This document shows positions 45,571-52,607 of a stretch of DNA of 64,000 bases, in pieces. The stretch comes from Amycolatopsis dendrobii. Its GTDB lineage: Bacteria; Actinomycetota; Actinomycetes; Mycobacteriales; Pseudonocardiaceae. The notes below the pieces were generated by a model. It made no database searches and was not told the DNA's origin. It saw only the letters and a program-made list of their open reading frames with translations. The translations under genes were made by a program, and so were the position numbers. The stretch is taken from NCBI RefSeq assembly GCF_014145675.1, contig NZ_JACGZW010000001.1, positions 186,001-250,000 on the forward strand, written 5' to 3'. The number at the start of each line of letters is the position of its first letter. The first letter of the stretch is position 1.

Positions 45571-46890
45571 TCAGAAGGCCCAGCGGGTGCGGCCCGCGGT
45601 GCGGGTGCGCAACTGCTCGGCGCGGTCGGTTCCGTCGAGCGCGGCTTGGGATTCGGCGGCGGCCCAGGCGTAAACGCCCTTGGCCATCGTCGAGGTCGCG
45701 GCTTTTTCCAGTGCGGTGAACACTTCCGCGCGGGCGGTGTGCGCGGTCTCGTCGTCCGGGGCCGCGTCCGCGGCGAGCTGGGCGAAGTGCCCGGCGAGCC
45801 GGTGTTCGCCCGCGGCGAGCAGTTCCCGCGCCCGCGCGGCCAGCCGGTCGGAGCCGCCGGACAGGTCGGCCAGTTCGCGGGACAGTTCGGCGCGGCGCGC
45901 GGGTTTGAGGTTGGCCGGATTGCCGTCGTACCAGCCGCCGTAGAGCCGCCAGACGTTGCGGACGACGAATTCCGGCTCGTCGTAGGACGGCTTGAGATAC
46001 GGCTTGGCCAGGAGTTCGGCGGGCGCGGTGACGCCGTGCACCACCTCGTCGAGCGTGGCTCCCGCGTTCATCGCGTCCACGGTCTGGTCGTGCAGGGTTT
46101 CGAGGAACTCGGCGGTGTCGGACAGCGCGGTCCGGATCCGGTCGGCTCCGGCGATCGGCACGCCGTGCCCGGGCAGCAGCAGTTCCGCGCCCAGCCCGGC
46201 CATCCAGCGCAGCGCCCGCGCCCACTCGGCGGCATACCGCTGGACCTTCTGCGGGTTGCCCGGGTTGGGGGAGGACCAGATGAAGAAGTCGCCGCAGCAC
46301 AGGATCTTCCGGCCGGGCAGCCACGCGATCGTCGCGTCGTCCGTCTCGCCGCGAGCGTGCTTCAGCCGGACGTCGAGGTCGCCGATCCGCAGCGTCGTGG
46401 TGTCGCGATACGTGACGTCGGGGTGCCGGTACCGGTCGGGCCAGCGGAATCCGGGCGACTGGAACTGCCGCTGGTTGATCACCGTGTTGTAGCCGCGGGT
46501 GCGCTCGTACCGTTCGAAGCGCGGCGGCGTGTTTTCGTGCGCCAGCACGGACGGGCGACGCCAGCCGCGCTCCTCGGCTTCGAGATCGAACGGGCCGACG
46601 CCGAAGACGTGGTCGATGTGGCCGTGCGAGTAGACGGCGGTGTGCAGCGGAGCGTCGGTGCGGGCGCGGGTCGCGCCGAAAAGGTCTTTGGCGGTGCGGC
46701 GTTCGCCGGTGTCGAAGCAGAACAGGCCGTCGGCGGTGGGGAAAAGGAAGACGTTGCCGAACGCCGGCCACATCCAGACGCCCTCGGCCAGTTCGTGCAG
46801 ACCGTCCTTGCGCAGCGTGCCGGTGTGGTAGACGCGGGTGTCGGCCTCGCCTCGCCAGACCTTGTCGGCGTAGTCGAGCAGGTCAGTCAC
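45571..46890 (-). CDS. Alkylsulfatase-like metallo-beta-lactamase-fold hydrolase
   Basis: 439 residues from GTG 46890, overlapping the upstream acyl-CoA synthetase gene by 8 nt. The full metal motif SHGHIDHVFG (HxHxDH) is present, with ARGETDDATIAWLPGRKILCCGDFF supplying further ligands and LLLPGHGVPI the last His. A dimerisation domain follows (VWRLYGGWYDGNPANLKP) and a helical end; the SCP2-like domain of SdsA1 is missing. Likely hydrolyses a sulfate ester or, given the acyl-CoA synthetase, another ester. It is the intact paralogue of the protein at 43023-44204. Confidence 0.9.
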   Translation of the reverse strand: MTDLLDYADKVWRGEADTRVYHTGTLRKDGLHELAEGVWMWPAFGNVFLFPTADGLFCFDTGERRTAKDLFGATRARTDAPLHTAVYSHGHIDHVFGVGPFDLEAEERGWRRPSVLAHENTPPRFERYERTRGYNTVINQRQFQSPGFRWPDRYRHPDVTYRDTTTLRIGDLDVRLKHARGETDDATIAWLPGRKILCCGDFFIWSSPNPGNPQKVQRYAAEWARALRWMAGLGAELLLPGHGVPIAGADRIRTALSDTAEFLETLHDQTVDAMNAGATLDEVVHGVTAPAELLAKPYLKPSYDEPEFVVRNVWRLYGGWYDGNPANLKPARRAELSRELADLSGGSDRLAARARELLAAGEHRLAGHFAQLAADAAPDDETAHTARAEVFTALEKAATSTMAKGVYAWAAAESQAALDGTDRAEQLRTRTAGRTRWAF

Positions 46891-48901
46891 GGGATGCCTC
46901 CTGAACGTTTTCGGTGAACAGCGCGTCGACGGCGACCAGGTCCTCGCCGGTGACGCAGAGCGGGTTGAGGTCGGCTTCGGCGAATTCCGGATGGTCGCCG
47001 AGGATGCGGACGAGCCCGTCGATCGCGGCGGCGACGGCGGGGACTGGAGCGGCGAGGACGTCGCCGGCCCAGGCGGCCAGTTCGGCTCGCTGCTCCGGGG
47101 TCGCCGGGAGCAGCAGCGCGCGGCGGGGTGCGGCGGGGTCCTCGGCACGGTCGCCGCCCGCGCCGAGGACGATCGCGGTGCCGTACAACGGATCCCGCGT
47201 CGCGCCGAGGGCGAGTTCGGCGGTGTGCGGCAGCAGCGGTTGCACGACGAGGGTCCGGTCCGGGTCGGCGGAGACCTGGTCGAGCCGCGCTTGGAGCGTG
47301 TCCAGCACCGCGGGCAGTTCCGCCGCCGTGACGCCGACGCGGACGAGCCCGGCCCGGGCCCGGTGCGGCACGTCGGCGGCGTCGCCCTTGACCACATACG
47401 GCTCTGGCCAGCCGTTGTGCGCGACGGCGGCGGCGAGATCGATTCCGGCGACGGTGTCCACGTGCGGGATGCCGGCGTCTTCCAGCAGCGGAACGGCCCG
47501 CAGTTCAGTCCGCACTGGACGGTCAGCCGCCGTGGCGTGGTTCGCGGGCTCGGGGACCCGGTCCGGGACCAGTACTCGAAGCCGTCGCACGAGAGCACCG
47601 ATGCTGGGCAGCACGGTGTCCGGGCGACCGGCGTTCGCCAGCTCGCCGGGCGGCGCGCAGGCCCAGATGAACCACGTCGGCGTCCGCGTCGCGGCGGCAG
47701 CGGCGGCGAGCCGGTGGTAAGCCTCGCGGAACCGGTCGCCGAACGTCAGATAGAGCACGACGCCGTCCAGTTCCGGGTCTTCGTCGAGCGCGCCGAGCAG
47801 ATCGCCGACCCGGTCGAGCCAGCGGTCGATGTTGCCGCCGAGGTCGACGGGGTTCTCGTCGGCCGCCTCGACCCCGCCGGCCTCCGCGAGTTTCGCGCGC
47901 GTCGCGCCGGACAGCGGCGGAATACGCACACCGAGCGCGGTCAAGTTGTCGGCGAGGATGCCGCCCGCGCCGCCGGACATCGTGAGGACGGCGAGCCGCG
48001 GTGCGGGAGGAAGCGTCGTGCCTTTGCGGGCGCAGAGCACCGCGTCCACCAGTTGATCGTCGTCGGTGACCAGGCGGATGCCTTCCTGACGGCACAGCGA
48101 GGCCAGCAGGAAATGATCGCCGGCGACGGCCGCGGTGTGCGACAGCGCGGCCTGCCGGCCGGCGGCACTGCTGCCCACCGCGAGCGCGACCACGGTCTTG
48201 CCCGCAGCCCGCGCCTGCCGGCCGAGCGCGCGGAGACCGTCAGCGTCGCGCACGCCTTCGAGGTAGAGCACGAGCACCTCGACGTCGGGCTGATCGAGCA
48301 GGTCGCTGCCGATCTCGTGGCCGGACAGGCAGGCTTCGTTCCCGACGCTCGCGTAGTAGGAGTAGCCGATCCCGGCCTGTTCGAGCAGGTCAGCGAGCAC
48401 GAAGCCGATCGCGCCGCTCTGCGTGACGATCGCGATCGGACCCGGCGGCACGCGCTCGCGGTCGAGGAAAACGGTCGTCGACAGCTGCACGCCGGCCGGA
48501 TGGCTCACCACGCCCAGGCAGTTCGGGCCGAGCACCGGCAGGTCTCCGGCGGCCTCGCGCAGTTCGTCCTCCAGCGCGGTGTTGCCGCCCTCGGCGAAGC
48601 CCGACGCGAAGACGACGACCGCTCCGGAACCGAGTTCGCGCGCCTCCCTGACCAGCGCGGGGACCGTTTCCGCCGGGGTCGCGAGGACGACGAGGTCGGG
48701 GCCGTAGCCGATCTCGGCGAGCGACCCGACCGTGCGGACGCCGGCCAGGTCGAGCGGGCCGCGGGAGACCGCGAAGACCTGGCCGCCGAAGCCGCCGCGC
48801 AGCAGCCGGTCCAGCGCGATCCGTCCCCAGGACAGCGCGGTGGTCGCGGAAACGCCGACCACGGCGACCGATTTCGGGCGGAACAGCGGCTCGCAGCGCA
48901 T
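46883..48901 (-). CDS. NDP-forming acyl-CoA synthetase/acetate-CoA ligase family protein
   Basis: 672 residues from ATG 48901, which has AGGAGGT 9 nt upstream; the frame is open to 49018 but those starts lack a ribosome site. CoA-binding domain (LFRPKSVAVVGVSATTALSWGRIALDRLLRGGF), then succinyl-CoA-ligase-like domains (VLGPNCLGVVSHPAGVQLS, IVTQSGAIGFVLADLLEQAGIGYSYYASVGNEA) with the likely phosphohistidine in AALSHTAAVAG, and a C-terminal ATP-grasp part (EPYVVKGDAADVPHRARAGLVRVGV ... EADLNPLCV). It activates or releases an organic acid as CoA thioester with ADP/GDP exchange. First gene of a four-gene operon with two MBL proteins and an MFS transporter. Confidence 0.9.
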   Translation of the reverse strand: MRCEPLFRPKSVAVVGVSATTALSWGRIALDRLLRGGFGGQVFAVSRGPLDLAGVRTVGSLAEIGYGPDLVVLATPAETVPALVREARELGSGAVVVFASGFAEGGNTALEDELREAAGDLPVLGPNCLGVVSHPAGVQLSTTVFLDRERVPPGPIAIVTQSGAIGFVLADLLEQAGIGYSYYASVGNEACLSGHEIGSDLLDQPDVEVLVLYLEGVRDADGLRALGRQARAAGKTVVALAVGSSAAGRQAALSHTAAVAGDHFLLASLCRQEGIRLVTDDDQLVDAVLCARKGTTLPPAPRLAVLTMSGGAGGILADNLTALGVRIPPLSGATRAKLAEAGGVEAADENPVDLGGNIDRWLDRVGDLLGALDEDPELDGVVLYLTFGDRFREAYHRLAAAAAATRTPTWFIWACAPPGELANAGRPDTVLPSIGALVRRLRVLVPDRVPEPANHATAADRPVRTELRAVPLLEDAGIPHVDTVAGIDLAAAVAHNGWPEPYVVKGDAADVPHRARAGLVRVGVTAAELPAVLDTLQARLDQVSADPDRTLVVQPLLPHTAELALGATRDPLYGTAIVLGAGGDRAEDPAAPRRALLLPATPEQRAELAAWAGDVLAAPVPAVAAAIDGLVRILGDHPEFAEADLNPLCVTGEDLVAVDALFTENVQEASRD

Positions 48902-49003
48902 CGGTGCGGGACCTCCTGTGATCGCGGTCATGGACACAACCCCAACTGTCGCCGCTGGCCTGCCCAGCTGGTAGCGCACATTGCCCAGGTTTTCGGCTAC
49001 CGT

Positions 49004-49021
49004 GCTGTGACATGTCACAGC
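49004..49021. promoter_or_regulatory. 18-bp palindrome around the PucR start codon
   Basis: GCTGTGACATGTCACAGC is a perfect palindrome whose centre is the ATG at 49012-49014. It lies in the divergent region between the PucR and acyl-CoA synthetase genes. No Shine-Dalgarno precedes the ATG, so it may be an operator over a leaderless start. Confidence 0.65.
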
Positions 49022-50181
49022 TGTCGTGGCGCAGCTTCGAGCACCGGCTGCCGAAGGCCGTCGAACGGACGATCCGCCGCTACGTGGCGACCTCGCCGCA
49101 TTACCGCGGCGAGGTGCCCGCGCACCTGCACCTGCACATGGCGCACACCATCCGCGAGTTCGGCCGGCTGTTCGCGCGTGCGGCGCGGGAGGGGAGCGAA
49201 CCGCGCGAGGACGAGCTGGAGCTGTTCCGCCAGCGCGGCCGGGAACGAGGCGCGGAGGGGCTGCCGGTCAGCGAGTTCGTGCACGCGTACCTGCTGGCGG
49301 CCGAGGAAGTGTGGGCAGAGGTCCAGGACCTGTCCGGCGGGTCGCCGCCGAGCGACACGGCCGCGGTGCTGCTGAGGTGCCTGCACCGGGTGACGAACGC
49401 GGCGGTGCAGGCGCACCAGAAGGAATTCCAGACCGCGGACCACGAACAACGCGAGGCCGCGCGGGCGTTGGTGCGGCGGCTGGCCGCGGGGGAGCCGGTC
49501 CCGGAGCCGGCCGACGTCCGCCTCGCCCCGGCGTACGGCGTGCTGGCGCTGCGGTTCGCCGCGGACCCGGCGGATTCCGTCGGCGACTCGGTAGGCCGCC
49601 ATCTGGCCGGGCAGCGGAAGGCGCGGTCGCTCTTGCAGCACCTGCGGCGCGAACTGTCCGGAGACGTCTTGGCGGCCTTGGACCCGGACGGCGGTCTGCT
49701 GCTGCTTCCGTCCGCTTCGGACGGTGCGGAGCCGGCACTGGCCGAGGCCCGGCTGGCGGTGCCGCGGGCGCACCAGACGACGGGCGTGGAGATCACCGGC
49801 GGGTTCGCCCACGCGGCCGAGCTGCCGGAAATCCCGGCGGCGGTAGCGGAAGCGGAGCGGCTGCTGCGGCTGAATTCGGTCCCCGACACCGTCGCGGTGC
49901 TCACCGACCACCTCTTCGAATACCAGCTGAACCACGACAGCGCGGCCACTCCCCGGCTGCGCGCGCTGGCGGCGCGGCTGAGCGGCGAGCCTGATCTGAC
50001 GACGACGCTCCGGACGTACTTCGAGACCGACTTCAACCGTCGCGAGACCGCGCGGAAGCTGCACGTCCATCCGAACACAGTGGACAATCGCCTCTCCCGG
50101 ATCGCCAACCTGACCGGCGCGGATCCGCGTACTGCCAAAGGACTTTTGCTGCTCGGCGCTTCGCTCGGGCTGGCGGGGTGA
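49012..50181 (+). CDS. PucR-family transcriptional regulator
   Basis: 389 residues. The N-terminal helical region (RYVATSPHYRGEVPAHLHLHMAHTIREFGRLFARAAREG) is a RsbRD-like/GGDEF-like sensory part. The C-terminus is the PucR helix-turn-helix: LTTTLRTYFETDFNRRETARKLHVHPNTVDNRLSRIANLTG. It is divergent from the acyl-CoA synthetase-MBL-MFS-MBL operon and is presumably its activator. Stop 50181 abuts the stop of the convergent gene without a visible terminator. Confidence 0.93.
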   Translation: MSQLSWRSFEHRLPKAVERTIRRYVATSPHYRGEVPAHLHLHMAHTIREFGRLFARAAREGSEPREDELELFRQRGRERGAEGLPVSEFVHAYLLAAEEVWAEVQDLSGGSPPSDTAAVLLRCLHRVTNAAVQAHQKEFQTADHEQREAARALVRRLAAGEPVPEPADVRLAPAYGVLALRFAADPADSVGDSVGRHLAGQRKARSLLQHLRRELSGDVLAALDPDGGLLLLPSASDGAEPALAEARLAVPRAHQTTGVEITGGFAHAAELPEIPAAVAEAERLLRLNSVPDTVAVLTDHLFEYQLNHDSAATPRLRALAARLSGEPDLTTTLRTYFETDFNRRETARKLHVHPNTVDNRLSRIANLTGADPRTAKGLLLLGASLGLAG

Positions 50182-51180
50182 TCAACCGGCGAGGGAAGCG
50201 CTGCCGCGGGGGCCGGTCACCGTGACGCGGACGGTGCGTGCCGACGGCAGTGGGCCGACGGTGACCTGCCAGGTTCGCGGCGTTCCGACGTCGAGGGTCT
50301 GCAAGGCTTTCCGGACCAGGCGCGGGATCTCGTCGACGGGCAGGGTGCGGAGGTCGAAGCGCGGGACCTGGACGCCGGACGGAGCGAAGACGACCGACAG
50401 CCGGTGTTCCTGGACGACCGCGGTGAGCGTCTGCGAGACGTCCGTGCTCCGGGCCAGCCCGTCAATGGCGCGGCGCAGTTCGCCCTCGTCCAGCAATGAG
50501 TGCTCGGGACCGACGTCGACTGTCGCGGAACCCGAAGTGGTCACGGCGGACGACACGGGCGGCTGCGCCGGGGCGCTGGGTTCCGGTGCGAACAGTTCGA
50601 CCCGGAAAAGCCCGAGTACGGCGCCCGCGCCGAGCAGCAGGCCGAGGAGCGTGAAGGCACCGGCGGCGCAGCCCTCCGGCGGCGGATGGACCGAAGCGGA
50701 CTCGGCCGCGGGTTCGATGACCGCGTTCGCCGCCCGCCGTTGCCATTCCGGCGGCGGGCTGGACACGATCCGGACCTTCCATGGCCGCGCCGGCCGGTAG
50801 CTCACCACCAGGACGTCGCCGGTGCGGAAGTTCGGGAGGTCCACCAGGTTGACGGTGTGGACCGCCTCCACGCGATGGGACGGCGCACCGTCCGGAGCGA
50901 CCGTGAGGGTGAGGTTGAGCGGAAGATCGCCCGTTTCGGTGCCTCCGGCGCGCAGGCTTTCGATCCGCGCGAGCGCCATTGCCGGCGGGACCGCCTTCTC
51001 GCGGGCGCGGCGCGGCAGGCCGCCGAGGCAGACGAGAATGCCGTAGCCGAGCGGAATTCCCAGCCCGGTCACGAACAACGGGACGCTTTCGAGGACGATC
51101 CCGACGACGAGCGAGCACAGTGTCGCGCCGATCGCCGATCCGGTGAGGAAACCGGCCGCGATGGTGCGGATGGCTGCCAT
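50182..51180 (-). CDS. Membrane protein with DUF3592-like domain
   Basis: 332 residues. Two N-terminal helices (about 4-24 and 28-50) flank a short loop; a beta domain with VEAVHTVNLVDLPNFRTGDVLVVSYRPARPWKVRI (about 75-130) follows; a third helix is GAFTLLGLLLGAGAVLGLF (about 175-195). The last 130 residues carry a Thr/Ser/Pro linker and a soluble domain (LLDEGELRRAIDGLARSTDVSQTLTAVV). Function unknown. Last gene of the CHAT-containing run, 23 bp after the related gene at 51204-52016. Confidence 0.7.
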   Translation of the reverse strand: MAAIRTIAAGFLTGSAIGATLCSLVVGIVLESVPLFVTGLGIPLGYGILVCLGGLPRRAREKAVPPAMALARIESLRAGGTETGDLPLNLTLTVAPDGAPSHRVEAVHTVNLVDLPNFRTGDVLVVSYRPARPWKVRIVSSPPPEWQRRAANAVIEPAAESASVHPPPEGCAAGAFTLLGLLLGAGAVLGLFRVELFAPEPSAPAQPPVSSAVTTSGSATVDVGPEHSLLDEGELRRAIDGLARSTDVSQTLTAVVQEHRLSVVFAPSGVQVPRFDLRTLPVDEIPRLVRKALQTLDVGTPRTWQVTVGPLPSARTVRVTVTGPRGSASLAG

Positions 51181-51203
51181 GGCAGGAGTCCCTTCTCGGG
51201 CGG

Positions 51204-52016
51204 TCAGCGGGAAACCGGTTCCACCAGAACGGCTTTCGGATCCTGCGGGTCGTAGCGGACCCGCACTGCCGTGCCCTCGGAAGGGGCTTGGAAGAGCGAC
51301 GTGACCATCGAGGTCACGGCCTCGCGCTCGCCGGTCTCGGTGGAAAACCGCACGTGGACGGTGAACCGCGGATTCCCCATGATCCAGACGTTGGTGAAGT
51401 CCACGCGGGTGAGCACGCCCGTCACCTGGCGGCCGCAGCGCCGCAGCGCCTGCTCGCGGTCGTCCGCCTCGGCCGCGCGGAGGAAAGACCGCAGCAGCAC
51501 CACGATCAGGACCAGCGCGATGACCCCGGACACCGCGGGAACCAGAAACGGCTCGTAGTAGACGATCCAGTCCACATCGGACCACGGCTCGGCCTTGCCG
51601 TCGAGGAACGGCAGCCGTTCGCCCACCGATTCCGGCGGCGTCCACGACGGCGCCGCCACGCCGCTGCCCAGCGTCACCCCGAGCGCCGCCGCCAGCGAAC
51701 TGGCCCGGAAGCTGATGCCCATGCGGCGCAACGACATCCCGCCGCCCCACAGCATCGCGAAACCGAGCGACGCGGCGGCCGTGACAGCCAGGCTGAAGAA
51801 CACCACGAGCGAACCCGCCGCTCCCGCGTCGGCCCCCCACGCGCTGACGCGGTTCAGCGACATCAGCCGGAAGCCGTCCAGCAGCCCGAGCGCGCCGGAC
51901 CACCCGGCGACCGCCCAGGCGAGCGTCGCCGGAATCCCGAGAAGCCACAGCCGCCGGTTCGACGCCCGGGTCTGTTCAGGGGCGTCCGACAGGCCGAACG
52001 CGAAGGAACCGAACAC
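51204..52016 (-). CDS. Membrane protein with C-terminal DUF3592-like domain
   Basis: 270 residues. About four membrane helices (26-46, 66-88, 105-122 and 158-180), then a cytoplasmic or extracytoplasmic beta domain: VTGVLTRVDFTNVWIMGNPRFTVHVRFSTETG and GTAVRVRYDPQDPKAVLVEPV. The ending is the DUF3592 hallmark and recurs in both neighbours. No enzymatic motif. It follows the 52026-52553 gene by 9 bp. Confidence 0.7.
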   Translation of the reverse strand: MFGSFAFGLSDAPEQTRASNRRLWLLGIPATLAWAVAGWSGALGLLDGFRLMSLNRVSAWGADAGAAGSLVVFFSLAVTAAASLGFAMLWGGGMSLRRMGISFRASSLAAALGVTLGSGVAAPSWTPPESVGERLPFLDGKAEPWSDVDWIVYYEPFLVPAVSGVIALVLIVVLLRSFLRAAEADDREQALRRCGRQVTGVLTRVDFTNVWIMGNPRFTVHVRFSTETGEREAVTSMVTSLFQAPSEGTAVRVRYDPQDPKAVLVEPVSR

Positions 52017-52025
52017 GGCGGGCGC

Positions 52026-52553
52026 CTACGCGATCGGGCCGAAGACGGCGACCTTCGCCGGGTCGGCGGGGTCGAGACGGGCTTCGTGCCGGGTGCCGGG
52101 CGCGTACTGCTGGATCGTCGCCTGCGGCGTGATCAGCGGCGTGACCGCCCGGTACATCATGCCGTCGGCACGGGTGACGTCGAGGGTCGCGGTGTACTGG
52201 GCCTGCCCGGCGACCGTCCGGCCGGTGGGCTCCAGCGCGCGGATCACCAGGGCGGCCTTCTCGCCGGTGTCGTACAGCCGGCGCAGTTCGGTGCCGTAGG
52301 CCTGCAGTTCCTGCTGCTGGCGCAGCTGCTCCGGCATCGGCAGCGCCAGGAACGCGGCCATCTCGGGGTCGGCCGCGACGTTGCGGTAAGCCTGCGCGGC
52401 CAGGTGCGGCGTGGGCAGCTGCGGGGTGATGTCGTGTCCCTGCGCGGAGGCCGCCTGCCGGAACTGCTCGGCGTGCTGCTGGAAATCCTGCGCGCCGCGG
52501 GCCATGCCCTGCTGCGTCGCCTCGGTGATCTTGTCGCGGATCTTCTTGAACAT
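52026..52553 (-). CDS. Soluble protein with a DUF3592-like beta domain
   Basis: 175 residues, no membrane helix. The first 85 residues are helical and Gln-rich (MFKKIRDKITEATQQGMARG, QQQELQAYGTELRRLYDTGEKAAL). The rest is a beta domain (VIRALEPTGRTVAGQAQYTATLDV ... GTRHEARLDPADPAKVAVF) parallel to the C-terminus of the next gene. It begins 54 bp after the CHAT gene. Function unknown; perhaps a soluble partner of the two membrane proteins. Confidence 0.68.
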   Translation of the reverse strand: MFKKIRDKITEATQQGMARGAQDFQQHAEQFRQAASAQGHDITPQLPTPHLAAQAYRNVAADPEMAAFLALPMPEQLRQQQELQAYGTELRRLYDTGEKAALVIRALEPTGRTVAGQAQYTATLDVTRADGMMYRAVTPLITPQATIQQYAPGTRHEARLDPADPAKVAVFGPIA

Positions 52554-52607
52554 CGGGTGCCTTTCGCTGTGCCGGTGTGCTGGACACAGCTTCGGGCGGG
52601 CGGGCTG

